64,000 nt of DNA from Paenibacillus sabinae T27 (GCF_000612505.1 NZ_CP004078.1:1538001-1602000), one strand, 5' to 3'; shown: positions 17,492 to 27,041, numbered from the stretch's first letter. The notes: a model not told the origin generated them from the letters alone. Program-made: numbers and translations.

Positions 17492-19834
17492 ATGAAGTAT
17501 ATAGGTCAGCCCATGAAACGGAAAATTGATCCCCGATTGATCAGGGGACAGGGACGATATGTCGCCGATATTCACATGGACGGAGCACTGAGCGCGGCTT
17601 TTCTGCGCAGCACGCACGCACATGCCAATATTACGGAAATTGACCTGGAGCAGGCGAGAAAACTGCCGGGCGTGGTAGCGGTATTCGGCCCCGATGAGGC
17701 GGCGGAGCTTCCCTGCTTGCCTGTTGTGTTTCCCAATCCCAACCTGATATCCGTTACCCAGCGGCCGCTTGACAGAACCGTTCACCATGTAGGCGAGCCG
17801 GTTGCCATGGTAATCGCAACCTCCAGATATATAGCCGAAGACGCAGTCGATCTGATCAAAATCAAATATGAGAAGCTCCCTGCCGTTTCCTTTCTGGAAG
17901 ACGCCGCTCGTCCCGGAGCGCCGCTGGCTCACAGGCATTTGGAATCCAATGTGGCGATGAGCATCAGTCAGTCGATCGGCAACGCCCATGAGAGAATGAA
18001 GGAGGCCGATGTCGTCGTCAGCCACCGGTTTGAAATCGGCCGGGTGAGCTGTCTGCCGATTGAGACGCGCGGACTGCTCGCGAAGTGGAGCCATCACCAA
18101 CCCGAACCTATGCTGGAAGTGTATGCCGCGACTCAGAGTCAGCATGAAATGCGCAAAATTCTGTCGGAAACGTTCCGGATCTCGGAACATCAAGTTCGGG
18201 TCATTGCCCCGGATGTCGGAGGCGCTTTTGGCGCCAAAGCTCCGTTCTACGTGGAGGACATGCTTGTTCCCTGGGCGTCGCTTCAGGTGGGCGCGCCGGT
18301 AAGCTGGATCGAAGACCGGATGGAGCATATGATGAGCTGCATTCATGAGCGCGAACAGATTCATGAGGCTACGCTCGGAGTGACCCGGGAAGGCAAGATT
18401 GTGGCGGTAATCGATAAAGGCCTGGCGAGCACGGGCGCATACGTGCCCTGGGGCGTTATCGTTCCCATCATTACATCTTCATTAATCCCCGGCCCGTACC
18501 GCGTGACCGACTATGCCTGCGATATCGACGTCTTCTATACGAATACGGTGCCGCTCGCGCCATACCGGGGAGCGGGAAGACCGCAGGCGGCCATGATTCT
18601 GAACCGGCTGCTGGATGAGGCGGCCCATGAACTGAATATGGACCCGCTTGAAATTAAACGAAGCAATCTGATTCAGGCTGATGAATTTCCTTACCGCACC
18701 GGTCTTTTGTCAAGAGACGGGAAGCCGCAGATTTACGATAGCGGCAATTTCCCCAAGCTTGTGGAAACCGTTAAGTCGGAAGGGGAGTATGAGCATTGGC
18801 GCGAGCTTCAGGAAGAGTACCGGAAGCAGGGCAGAAATGTCGGAATCGGCACGGTTGTCTGTATCGAGAACACCGGCTTCGGCAATTATGAAGGGGCGAC
18901 CGTCCGCGTGGAAGATACGGGCGAAGTGACGGTGTTTACAGGCGCCGCTACCCAGGGGCAGGGACATGAAACGTCTCTAGCCCAGGTTGCGGCTGAAGTG
19001 CTGGATGTCCCGCTTGAGAAGGTGATCGTCCGGGAAGGCGACACAAGCCTCTTTCCGTATGGCACCGGTACATTCGCCAGCAGGATTGCGACCATTGCGG
19101 GCAACGCGGTGTACAAGGCTGCCCAGAAAGTCAAGCAGCATGCGCTCCGGCTCGCTGCGCATGAGCTGAATGTTCCGGAAAGCGCACTTGAATTGGCTGG
19201 CGGATATGTCCGCAAAAAAGACGAGCCCGGTATGCACATTTCACTGGGAGCCTTGTCCCATGCGGCGAAGGGGGGCGCTCCAGGTAAAACCTACGATCTT
19301 CCAACCGATCCGATGCTGGAGGCAACCGATTATTTTGCTCCCGAAGGTGCGGCCATTACATCGATGTCCGATATGGCAGTCGTCGAGGTGGAACCCGAGA
19401 CGCTGCAAATCAAGGTTTTGCATTACTTATCGGTCCATGACAGCGGCAAGCTGCTTAATCCGCTGATTGTAACCGGGCAGTATCAGGGCGGCATATCGAA
19501 CGGAATCGGCAACGCCCTATATGAAGAAATTGTCTACGACCGGGAAGGGCAGCTTCTTACGAGCAGCCTGATGGATTACCTCGTCCCTTCTTCCACGGAA
19601 ATTCCGGAAATGACGATTCATCATATTGAAACGCCATCCCCGCTCAATCCGCTTGGCGTCAAGGGAGCGGGTGAAAGCGGGTCGATACCGGTTCTCGCCG
19701 TTATTCAATCGGCCGTTCAGGATGCGCTTCGGCACACCGGCGTCAAAATTCATAAAATTCCTGTTAAGCCTTTGTATCTGAAGGAGCAATTAAGCAAAGC
19801 GGCGTTAGAAGAAGACGAAGTTGCGATTCAATAA
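17492..19834 (+). CDS. Molybdopterin-binding large subunit of a xanthine dehydrogenase-family hydroxylase (copy B)
   Basis: The protein has 780 residues with the same domains as copy A (GGAFGAKAPFYVED, substrate loop APYRGAGRPQA, catalytic Glu E728 in KGAGESG). The substrate-loop sequence differs from copy A, so specificity probably differs. It starts 40 bases after copy A behind GGAGGTG. With only one FAD and one Fe-S gene present, both large subunits may share the same electron-transfer partners and carry out two successive ring hydroxylations. Confidence 0.9.
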   Translation: MKYIGQPMKRKIDPRLIRGQGRYVADIHMDGALSAAFLRSTHAHANITEIDLEQARKLPGVVAVFGPDEAAELPCLPVVFPNPNLISVTQRPLDRTVHHVGEPVAMVIATSRYIAEDAVDLIKIKYEKLPAVSFLEDAARPGAPLAHRHLESNVAMSISQSIGNAHERMKEADVVVSHRFEIGRVSCLPIETRGLLAKWSHHQPEPMLEVYAATQSQHEMRKILSETFRISEHQVRVIAPDVGGAFGAKAPFYVEDMLVPWASLQVGAPVSWIEDRMEHMMSCIHEREQIHEATLGVTREGKIVAVIDKGLASTGAYVPWGVIVPIITSSLIPGPYRVTDYACDIDVFYTNTVPLAPYRGAGRPQAAMILNRLLDEAAHELNMDPLEIKRSNLIQADEFPYRTGLLSRDGKPQIYDSGNFPKLVETVKSEGEYEHWRELQEEYRKQGRNVGIGTVVCIENTGFGNYEGATVRVEDTGEVTVFTGAATQGQGHETSLAQVAAEVLDVPLEKVIVREGDTSLFPYGTGTFASRIATIAGNAVYKAAQKVKQHALRLAAHELNVPESALELAGGYVRKKDEPGMHISLGALSHAAKGGAPGKTYDLPTDPMLEATDYFAPEGAAITSMSDMAVVEVEPETLQIKVLHYLSVHDSGKLLNPLIVTGQYQGGISNGIGNALYEEIVYDREGQLLTSSLMDYLVPSSTEIPEMTIHHIETPSPLNPLGVKGAGESGSIPVLAVIQSAVQDALRHTGVKIHKIPVKPLYLKEQLSKAALEEDEVAIQ

Positions 19835-19840
19835 TTCATA

Positions 19841-19880
19841 AAAACAGCAAGCATCCGTGCCGCCGGAAGCTTGCTGTTTT
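19841..19880. terminator. Bidirectional terminator between catabolic operon and lacI gene
   Basis: AAAACAGCAAGC pairs perfectly with GCTTGCTGTTTT (12 bp) around a 16-base loop. The A and T ends let it serve both convergent transcripts. Confidence 0.88.
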
Positions 19881-19917
19881 GCCGATTGGGGAATGTCCAG
19901 AGTTATTTCCGTAATTC

Positions 19918-20919
19918 TCAGTTCGTGCTTTCGCGGATCGCCAGGTAATGGGTGACGTTCGAGTGCTGCGGAATATCCGAGGCGCCTCTGATCATTTTGA
20001 TGAGATTGCGGGTGGCTGTCATGCCGATTTCAGATGCGGAATATTCCACTGTCGAGAGCTTGGGGCGGATGACCGATGACAAATAGCTGCCGTCAAAGCC
20101 GAATACGGCCACATCCTCGGGGATGCGCATGCCGTGATCCAGCAAATAATTTATCGCTCCGAGCGCCATCCAGTCCGTTGAGCAGAAGACGGCGCTTGGC
20201 ATGTCGCCAGTCTCAGCAAGTCTCTGCATGGCGTTCATTCCGTCATCCACAGACAGCTCGCTCTCCGCAACCCAGTCTTCTCTGACCGGGAGGCCCGCGT
20301 CGCTCATCGCCTGCTTATAGCCCTTGAAGCGGTCGCTTCCGATGCCCGAATCGCCGGTTCCGCGGATCATCGCGATGCGGCTGTGCCCCTTTTGAATGAG
20401 ATGGGTCACGGCTTCGTAAGAGGCGGTGACGTTATCTACATGGACGGAAGGGATGGACGGGGTATTGGAGACTTGTCCAATCACTACGCAGGGGATTTCC
20501 GTCGCTTCTATTGTTTCAATATGCCTGTGTTCCAGAATGGAGCCGACAAAAATGATCCCCTGCGACTGGATATTCCCGAATCTTTTGAGATGATCCAGCT
20601 CGCTTTCAACCGTTCCGTCGGTCAGCCCGATCAGCAGCTCGTAGCCGTACAGCCGGGCAACCGACCCGATTCCCGCCACCATATCGTTAAGCACGGTGTG
20701 GCTGAACTGCGGCGCAATGACTCCGATGAGCTGGGATTCAGTTCTGGCGCTGTCGTCTTTGATGGAGCCGGAACGATAGTTGGTGCGTTTGATGGCTTCC
20801 ATGACCCGCATCCGGACTTCCTCTTTAACCGGTTTGCTGTTGTTGATAACCCGGGAGACGGTCGAGATCGAAACCCCGGCCATTTGGGCGATATCGTTAA
20901 TCGTTACTTTCATGAGCAT
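19918..20919 (-). CDS. LacI-family transcriptional repressor
   Basis: The protein is about 333 residues. The N-terminal helix-turn-helix TINDIAQMAGVSISTVSRVINNSKPV is followed by a sugar-binding core (QLIGVIAPQFSH, DNVTASYEAVTHLI, AVFGFDGS). The ATG at 20919 is preferred, with GGAG five bases upstream; the ATG at 20913 is possible. It is divergent from an alpha-glucosidase gene, and the intergenic region carries two GGAAAA/TTTTCC palindromes, so it most likely represses that gene and itself. Confidence 0.9.
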   Translation of the reverse strand: MLMKVTINDIAQMAGVSISTVSRVINNSKPVKEEVRMRVMEAIKRTNYRSGSIKDDSARTESQLIGVIAPQFSHTVLNDMVAGIGSVARLYGYELLIGLTDGTVESELDHLKRFGNIQSQGIIFVGSILEHRHIETIEATEIPCVVIGQVSNTPSIPSVHVDNVTASYEAVTHLIQKGHSRIAMIRGTGDSGIGSDRFKGYKQAMSDAGLPVREDWVAESELSVDDGMNAMQRLAETGDMPSAVFCSTDWMALGAINYLLDHGMRIPEDVAVFGFDGSYLSSVIRPKLSTVEYSASEIGMTATRNLIKMIRGASDIPQHSNVTHYLAIRESTN

Positions 20920-20950
20920 CACAACTCCGAACATTTATATGGATGGAACG

Positions 20951-20964
20951 GGAAAATATTTTCC
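20951..20964. promoter_or_regulatory. Putative LacI operator, copy 1
   Basis: GGAAAATATTTTCC is a perfect 14-base palindrome close to the lacI start. A near-identical palindrome lies at 21046. Confidence 0.65.
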
Positions 20965-21007
20965 TGATATATATCATATCATGCCGAAATCCGCCTGCCA
21001 ATTCCAC

Positions 21008-21037
21008 TTGACTAGGAAAAAAGAGTTGTTTTATACT
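21008..21037 (+). promoter_or_regulatory. Promoter of the alpha-glucosidase gene
   Basis: TTGACT (21008-21013), 18 bases, TATACT (21032-21037). The operator-like palindrome at 21046-21059 lies at the expected transcription start, a repressing position. Confidence 0.6.
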
Positions 21038-21045
21038 CCGAATAA

Positions 21046-21059
21046 GGAAAAAATTTTCC
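21046..21059. promoter_or_regulatory. Putative LacI operator, copy 2
   Basis: GGAAAAAATTTTCC matches the palindrome at 20951 at 13 of 14 positions and lies just downstream of the -10 element of the alpha-glucosidase gene. Confidence 0.65.
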
Positions 21060-21084
21060 TACCTAGTTGGAGGAGCTGACGGAA

Positions 21085-22764
21085 TTGGAAAGAGTCTGGT
21101 GGAAAGAAGCGGTGGCCTATCAAATATACCCCCGCAGCTTTATGGATGGCAACGGAGATGGAATTGGTGATTTACGAGGGGTTATTACAAAGCTGGATTA
21201 CCTGAAAAATTTGGGCATCGACGTGATCTGGATCTGCCCGATCTACAAGTCGCCCAATGACGATAACGGTTACGATATTTCCGATTATCACGACATTATG
21301 GAAGAATTCGGCACGATGGAGGATTTTGATAAGCTTCTGGAAGAGGTTCACAACCGGGAGATGAAGCTGATCATGGATCTGGTCATCAATCACACCTCGG
21401 ATGAGCATCCCTGGTTCATCGAATCCCGCTCAAGTAAAGACAACCCGAAACGGGACTACTATATATGGTCCGATCCGAAAGACGGCGCGGAGCCGAATAA
21501 CTGGGACAGCATCTTTGGCGGGTCCATCTGGGAATATGACATGGTCACGGACCAGTATTTCATGCACGTGTTCTCCAAGAGACAGCCGGATCTGAACTGG
21601 GAGAACGCGGATGTGCGCCAGGATTTGTACGAAATGGTCAACTGGTGGCTGGATAAAGGCATTGACGGCTTCCGGATCGACGCGATCTCGCATATCAAGA
21701 AGCTGGCCGGATTTCCCGACCTGCCGAACCCGGAAGGCTTGCGCTATGTGAGTGCATTTGAAGGACATATGAACCGGGAAGGCATTCATGATTTCCTTGA
21801 GGAACTAAAGCGCGAAACGTTCGACAAGTACGACATTATGACCGTCGGCGAAGCGAGCGGGGTCACGGCGGAGGATGCGGATCTTTGGGTCAGCAAGGAA
21901 AAAGGCAAGTTCAACATGGTGTTCCAATTCAATCATATGCATCTATGGGACATAACCCTGCATCAAGGCTTCGACCTTCCGAAGTTCAAGAAGGTGCTGA
22001 CCGAGTGGCAAAAAGGGCTGGAGGGCACCGGCTGGAACGCGCTGTTCATGGAGAATCACGATAGACCCCGCTCGGTGTCCACTTACTGTGATGACGGACC
22101 GCTGCGGGTGCAATCGGCCAAGGCGCTGGCCACGATGTATTTTCTGATGCAGGGAACTCCCTTCATCTATCAAGGACAGGAAATCGGCATGACGAACGTC
22201 CAATTTCCTTCGATTGAAGATTACGACGATGTGCATATGAAGAACTGGTACCGGCTGGAAAGAGAAGAAGGCAAGGAACATGAGGATCTGATGCCGGTGA
22301 TCTGGAGAACGGGGCGGGACAATTCGCGAACGCCGATGCAGTGGAACGCCGGGGAGCAGGCCGGATTTACGACGGGAACGCCGTGGATGAAGGTGAATCC
22401 AAACTGCAAGGAAATCAATGTGGAAAGCGAGCTTGCGAATCCCGATTCGGTCTACCATTATTACAAAGAGATGATCCGGCTTCGCAAGAGCAATCCGGTC
22501 GCCATCTACGGTGTCTACGATCTGATTCTGCCGAAGAACAAGCAAATCTATGCGTATACCCGAACGCTGGAGGATGACCAATGGCTGATCATCACCAACC
22601 TGACCGCGGACGAGGCGCTGTTCCATCTGCCTAAAGGCATTCGTTACAGCACCGCCGAGCTGCTTCTCTCGAACTATGAGGCCCCTGCGGGAGGCAGCAT
22701 CCGGACGATTAACCTGAAGCCGTTCGAGGCCAGGGTGTACCGGCTTCATGGTAAGCCATTGTAA
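21085..22764 (+). CDS. GH13 alpha-glucosidase
   Basis: The protein has 559 residues: a GH13 barrel with nucleophile Asp199 (GFRIDAIS), acid/base Glu256 (TVGEASG) and Asp326 (ENHDRP). The residue after the nucleophile is Ala, which in this subfamily goes with alpha-1,4 rather than alpha-1,6 specificity; Val is usual in isomaltases. It is cytoplasmic, with no signal peptide. The start is probably the TTG at 21085, behind GGAGGAG; a TTG at 21067 overlaps that site. A terminator follows, so it is a single-gene unit under the divergent LacI. Confidence 0.9.
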   Translation: MERVWWKEAVAYQIYPRSFMDGNGDGIGDLRGVITKLDYLKNLGIDVIWICPIYKSPNDDNGYDISDYHDIMEEFGTMEDFDKLLEEVHNREMKLIMDLVINHTSDEHPWFIESRSSKDNPKRDYYIWSDPKDGAEPNNWDSIFGGSIWEYDMVTDQYFMHVFSKRQPDLNWENADVRQDLYEMVNWWLDKGIDGFRIDAISHIKKLAGFPDLPNPEGLRYVSAFEGHMNREGIHDFLEELKRETFDKYDIMTVGEASGVTAEDADLWVSKEKGKFNMVFQFNHMHLWDITLHQGFDLPKFKKVLTEWQKGLEGTGWNALFMENHDRPRSVSTYCDDGPLRVQSAKALATMYFLMQGTPFIYQGQEIGMTNVQFPSIEDYDDVHMKNWYRLEREEGKEHEDLMPVIWRTGRDNSRTPMQWNAGEQAGFTTGTPWMKVNPNCKEINVESELANPDSVYHYYKEMIRLRKSNPVAIYGVYDLILPKNKQIYAYTRTLEDDQWLIITNLTADEALFHLPKGIRYSTAELLLSNYEAPAGGSIRTINLKPFEARVYRLHGKPL

Positions 22765-22803
22765 GCCAACTGCAAATTTGACCTGAATAAAAAAGCGAGA
22801 AAA

Positions 22804-22833
22804 GGGGACGGAGACATCCGTTCCTCTTTTTTT
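22804..22833 (+). terminator. Terminator after alpha-glucosidase gene
   Basis: GGGGACGGA pairs with TCCGTTCCT (two G-T pairs), followed by seven or more T. Confidence 0.75.
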
Positions 22834-22979
22834 GCTGCCGTAGAAAGAGCCTTAGGACCTTCTCTAAATGTGATCATATCTGACACGTAAATCCTTGGAA
22901 AACATGCTAACTTCATGAAAAAGGAGTGGAATTCAATCAAATAAAAGAGTAATCCTCCATTTTATAAATAAAAAAAGTG

Positions 22980-23008
22980 TTTACTTTTATTTTGGAATCG
23001 AATATGAT
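22980..23008 (+). promoter_or_regulatory. Promoter of the amino-sugar ABC operon
   Basis: TTTACT (22980-22985), 17 bases, TATGAT (23003-23008), 30 bases before the binding-protein gene and its AAGGGGGG ribosome site. The rest of the 270-base gap holds only the terminator of the upstream gene. Confidence 0.65.
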
Positions 23009-23037
23009 AGGAACAAGTTAATCAAGGGGGGATTTGG

Positions 23038-24402
23038 ATGAAAGGTTTGTTAACTCGTTGTGTTACTTTGGCATTGTCTTTGACCGTCGTTCTAACGGGC
23101 TGCGGCTCGAACCAGGGCGGTTCCGCTGATGCGGGCGGCGCTTCCGGCGGAAGCGGACCATCGGGAACGTCCAAGGTGTCCATGGTGTACTGGCCGGGAC
23201 CGGAGAGTGACGCCATGCAGAAAGTGGTGGATGCCTATAACAGCGGGCAGGGCAAGACCGACGGCGTGAATGTCGAGATGGTGCTGCTGAGCCGCGACGG
23301 AACTTACGAGAAGGAAGCGGCGATGATGAGCTCCAAATCGGATGAAGTAGATATGTACTTTACAGCAAGCTATATTATCGGCCAGCATGCGCCGAGTCTG
23401 GACGCTCTGGACGGCAAGGTGAACACGGACGGTTATCTGAAATCCTCGGTCGATTCCCTGCGAATGAACAACGAAACCCTGGCGATTCCAATGGACGTCA
23501 GCAACCATTTCCTCCTGTACCGGAAGGATTTGATCGATCAGTTGCTGAGCGACTCCACCTGGAAGAGCAAATATGGCGAAGTCAGCCAAAAGGTGCTGGG
23601 CCAAGTCCTTCAGCCCAAAGATCCGAAGGACTGGACATGGGATGACTTTATCGCGGCCGCGGCGTTCTTCAGCCAGGAGTACAATCCGGATTCCCCGACG
23701 AAATACGGCACCGCGCTGCAAATGAAGAACCTGATTTTTAACGTCATGATTTGGGACGACTTCCTGTGGTCAAATGGCGGCTCCTGGCTGGATGAGAGCG
23801 GCAAGCCGCAGCTGAATTCCGAAGCGGCCAAGAAAGCGATGGGTATTTACTCGACGATTTATGACGGCAAAATGACATCCCCGAACTCAACCGTTGCGGA
23901 GTACCCCGAAACCCAGGCGGCTCTACAATCCGGCAACGCGGCCTTTGCCGTTCAATGGGGAGCGGCGTATGACGAGTTGAACGATCCAGAGCGTTCTCCG
24001 AATATTGCTGGTAAAATAGCGGTTGCGCCGATTCCGGGCGAGCACAAGACGCATGTTCACGCCCTTGGGGTGGGACTGAACAAATACGCCAAGAACAAGG
24101 AAGCCGCGCTGAAATGGATGAATTATTTGACGACGAAAGATGCCATGCAGATCTACGCCGATGGCGGCGGTATTCCTCCGATTGCCGAAGTGCTGAAAGG
24201 TCTGGGCGAGAAAAAGCCGGTGCTGCCGCTGATCGCGGAGCATGTGGACAAGTACGGTTATTCCACACCGATTATTGCCGAAACCCAGCCGATCATGCTG
24301 AAGCTGGCAGAAGATTTGAGCGGAGCGTGGGCAGGAAAGGTCGATATCAATAAAGCGCTTGAAAAAGCGCAAAGCGATGTAAGCGAGACGCTGTCCAAGT
24401 AA
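23038..24402 (+). CDS. CUT1 extracellular solute-binding lipoprotein
   Basis: The protein has 454 residues: signal peptide with lipobox VLTGC, a Gly/Ser-rich linker, then a binding domain (SMVYWPGPESDAMQKVV, DMYFTASY, WTWDDFIAAAAFFSQEYN). It heads an operon with two permeases, an RpiR regulator, NanE and a sugar kinase. The ligand is therefore likely an N-acetylated amino sugar or an oligosaccharide containing one. Confidence 0.88.
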   Translation: MKGLLTRCVTLALSLTVVLTGCGSNQGGSADAGGASGGSGPSGTSKVSMVYWPGPESDAMQKVVDAYNSGQGKTDGVNVEMVLLSRDGTYEKEAAMMSSKSDEVDMYFTASYIIGQHAPSLDALDGKVNTDGYLKSSVDSLRMNNETLAIPMDVSNHFLLYRKDLIDQLLSDSTWKSKYGEVSQKVLGQVLQPKDPKDWTWDDFIAAAAFFSQEYNPDSPTKYGTALQMKNLIFNVMIWDDFLWSNGGSWLDESGKPQLNSEAAKKAMGIYSTIYDGKMTSPNSTVAEYPETQAALQSGNAAFAVQWGAAYDELNDPERSPNIAGKIAVAPIPGEHKTHVHALGVGLNKYAKNKEAALKWMNYLTTKDAMQIYADGGGIPPIAEVLKGLGEKKPVLPLIAEHVDKYGYSTPIIAETQPIMLKLAEDLSGAWAGKVDINKALEKAQSDVSETLSK

Positions 24403-24463
24403 GCCGCAGCCGGTAAAGGGGAGGGGCTCCCCTTTACCCTATTTTTTAAAAAGAGGTGTTGAA

Positions 24464-25315
24464 ATGGGCTATTCGGAAAGGGCGGCAAAGTGGGTTTTGT
24501 CTTTCCCGCTGCTGTTATTCTGGGTTGTCATGGTTGTATTCCCTGCGGGATATGCGATTTATTTGAGCCTTCATGATGTATCCATGGGCCAGGGAATGTC
24601 CTCTTTTTCCGGGTTCGGCAATTATCTGGAAATTTTGCGGGATGCCGACTTCTGGCACTCCATCGGCTTTACCCTAAAGTTCGCTCTGATTACGACGGTT
24701 ATTGAACTGGTGCTCGGATTTTTGCTGGCGCTGCTGTTTAACCGGTCATTTCCCGGGAAGCGGCCGCTTCTGAGCATGGTGCTGCTGCCGATTATGGTCG
24801 CTCCTTCGCTTATGGGCATTATGTTCCGCCTGATTTTGAATGAGAACAACGGCGTCGCAACCTATTTTCTATCCCTGCTGCATATCCAAGTCAACCTGTT
24901 CGATCCCGATCTCGTCGTGCCATTGATGATCGTACTTGACATTATCCAGTGGGTGCCGTTCACGTTTCTGATCATTTACTCCGGGCTGCAAGGTGTCGAT
25001 CCGGGACTTTATGAGGCGGCTTCGGTGGACGGGGCTTCATACTGGAGAACCGTTGTGCAGATCATTCTTCCCGTGATTGCTCCGATCTTTTTTATCGCGG
25101 CGTTTCTGCGGGGGATCGATGCGTTCCGCACGTTCGACGTCATTTATGTCCTGACGAATGGCGGACCGGGCAATGTCACGAAGACGGCAAGCATTTACAT
25201 CTATGAGGCGGCGTTCAAATCCGGCCAAATCGGGCAGGCGGCCTCGGCCTCCGTCATTGTCGCTGTGTTCCTGCTGCTGCTCATTCCATTCTTCGTGAAG
25301 AGATTATCCAAATAA
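24464..25315 (+). CDS. CUT1 ABC permease (MalF/UgpA type)
   Basis: The protein has 283 residues and six predicted helices. EAA loop YEAASVDGASYWRTVVQIILPVIAP and the following RTFDVIYVLTNGGPG are hallmarks of this subunit. It is preceded by AAAGAGGTG and lies 62 bases after the binding-protein gene; a GC-rich hairpin may sit in that gap. Confidence 0.9.
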   Translation: MGYSERAAKWVLSFPLLLFWVVMVVFPAGYAIYLSLHDVSMGQGMSSFSGFGNYLEILRDADFWHSIGFTLKFALITTVIELVLGFLLALLFNRSFPGKRPLLSMVLLPIMVAPSLMGIMFRLILNENNGVATYFLSLLHIQVNLFDPDLVVPLMIVLDIIQWVPFTFLIIYSGLQGVDPGLYEAASVDGASYWRTVVQIILPVIAPIFFIAAFLRGIDAFRTFDVIYVLTNGGPGNVTKTASIYIYEAAFKSGQIGQAASASVIVAVFLLLLIPFFVKRLSK

Positions 25316-25339
25316 AGCGCAAGGGAGGGCCGTCCTCTT

Positions 25340-26161
25340 ATGAAAGCAAGAAAGCCGTGGCTTACAACGATCGCCGTCAGTGTCATCGCCGTGTTTCTGC
25401 TCCTTCCATTGCTCAACACACTGATGACCAGCTTGAAAACGACGGGCGATATCAATTCCTTCCCTCCGAAATTTACGTTCGCTCCGACGCTGGAGCATTA
25501 CCGGAATGTGATGTTCGCGGCGGGGTATGATTTTACCGGATATTTCAGGAATAGCATCCTGCTGTCCGTGTTTACCAGTCTATTTGTCATCTTGATCGCG
25601 TTGCCGTCCGCCTATTCCGTCATCCGGCTGGGCTTTAGCTCCGGGAGGCTGCTGACTCTTTCCATGGCGCTGAGGTTGTTTCCGCCGATTGTATTTGCCA
25701 TTCCCTACTATTTAATGTTTCAATATTTGGGACTGCTGGATACGGTAGCCGGACTGATTCTTATTAATATTTTCCTGAATATTCCGCTTGGGCTGATTTT
25801 AATGGTAGGTTTTTTGCAGGAGCTGCCCTATGAGATTGAGGAATCGGCCAAAATCGACGGCTGCAACGTGTACCAGATATTGTGGAAGATCATCCTTCCG
25901 CTGATGGCGCCAGGCATCGCTTCCGTGGCCATCCTTGCGTTCATTTTTTCATGGAACGATTATTTGTTTGCCGTTATTATATCTCTTAACAAGGCTACTC
26001 CCGTTACCCTCGGTTCGACGATGTTCATTACAAGCTGGGGAATCAAATGGGGAGATATTTCAGCCGCCACCGTATTATCGATACTGCCGCCGCTTCTGTT
26101 CACCTTTTTTGCCCAGCGTTATCTGGTCAGCGGATTGTCGATGGGTGCGGTTAAAGGCTGA
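25340..26161 (+). CDS. CUT1 ABC permease (MalG/UgpE type)
   Basis: The protein has 273 residues and six predicted helices. EAA loop IEESAKIDGCNVYQILWKIILPLMAPG and C-terminal RYLVSGLSMGAVKG are typical. It pairs with the permease at 24464. Confidence 0.9.
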   Translation: MKARKPWLTTIAVSVIAVFLLLPLLNTLMTSLKTTGDINSFPPKFTFAPTLEHYRNVMFAAGYDFTGYFRNSILLSVFTSLFVILIALPSAYSVIRLGFSSGRLLTLSMALRLFPPIVFAIPYYLMFQYLGLLDTVAGLILINIFLNIPLGLILMVGFLQELPYEIEESAKIDGCNVYQILWKIILPLMAPGIASVAILAFIFSWNDYLFAVIISLNKATPVTLGSTMFITSWGIKWGDISAATVLSILPPLLFTFFAQRYLVSGLSMGAVKG

Positions 26162-26189
26162 ACAGATGCAATGAGGAGGAACTGCCGGG

Positions 26190-27041
26190 ATGGAAAAAAT
26201 AAATATACCCACCGGAAATGTAATCGCGTTTATCCGAAGCGTTTATCCGACACTGACCAAGGCCGAGAAGAAGGTGGCCGACGTCGTTCTCAGCGAAGTT
26301 AAAAATATTATTTTCGACTCCCTCACCGATCTTGCGGAAAAAGCCGGGGTTGGGGATACCTCCGTCCTCCGGTTCTGCCGGCATATCGGGTACAAGGGAT
26401 TCCAGGAGTTCAAATTGGCCCTTGCCCAGGAGCTGGACTCCGGCCAAGAGCAGCAGGGAGATTCGATCGGGGACGGCATTACCGAACAGGTCAGACAAAA
26501 AAATCTTCATATAATCAATGAAACGACCGCCCTTCTGAAAGAAGCGCAAATCCGGGAGGCGGTGAATATGCTGCTCCGCGCCAGGCAAATTGTGTTTTTC
26601 GGCGTGGGCTCCTCGGGATTTACGGCGGAAATCGCAAAATACCGGTTTATCCGTACGGGCCTGCCTGTTGAAGCGGTAACGGACGGGCATCTCGGGCCTG
26701 TTAAAGCGACTTTGATGACGGAAAGCGATGTCGCCGTATTGCTGTCGGTGTCGGGCAGCACGGTAGATATGGTGGACATTGCCCGAATTGCCAAAGAAGA
26801 AGGTAAGGCAGGCGTCGTGTGCATCACGAGCCACATCAAATCGCCGGTTACCAAATATGCCGATGTCGTATTGCTCAGTTCATCGCGGGAGAAGCCGACG
26901 GAAGGCAGCGCCTTTACGTCAACGATTCCGCAGCTATATATTCTGGATATTATTTTTGCGCATGTGATGCAGGAGCTTGGCGAGACCGCCGAGGGAACGA
27001 TCCGGAAAACGGCAAGGGCCACCAGTAAAAACTTATACTAA
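26190..27041 (+). CDS. RpiR/MurR-family transcriptional regulator
   Basis: The protein has 283 residues. An N-terminal RpiR helix-turn-helix (about 1-80; LTDLAEKAGVGDTSVLRFCRHIGYKGFQEFK) is followed by a SIS phosphosugar-binding domain (about 120-260; VFFGVGSSGFTAEIAKYRF, LLSVSGSTVDMVDIA). Such regulators sense sugar phosphates. Lying between the importer and nanE, it probably responds to an N-acetylated hexosamine 6-phosphate. Confidence 0.92.
   Translation: MEKINIPTGNVIAFIRSVYPTLTKAEKKVADVVLSEVKNIIFDSLTDLAEKAGVGDTSVLRFCRHIGYKGFQEFKLALAQELDSGQEQQGDSIGDGITEQVRQKNLHIINETTALLKEAQIREAVNMLLRARQIVFFGVGSSGFTAEIAKYRFIRTGLPVEAVTDGHLGPVKATLMTESDVAVLLSVSGSTVDMVDIARIAKEEGKAGVVCITSHIKSPVTKYADVVLLSSSREKPTEGSAFTSTIPQLYILDIIFAHVMQELGETAEGTIRKTARATSKNLY

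Noticed and set aside
17267..18364. Minus-strand open frame of 365 codons
   Set aside because: It spans two well-supported large-subunit genes in antisense and has no domain.
13264..19834. Aerobic carbon monoxide dehydrogenase (coxMSL)
   Set aside because: Neither large subunit has the AYRCSFR active-site loop of CO dehydrogenase; the context points to a heterocycle hydroxylase.
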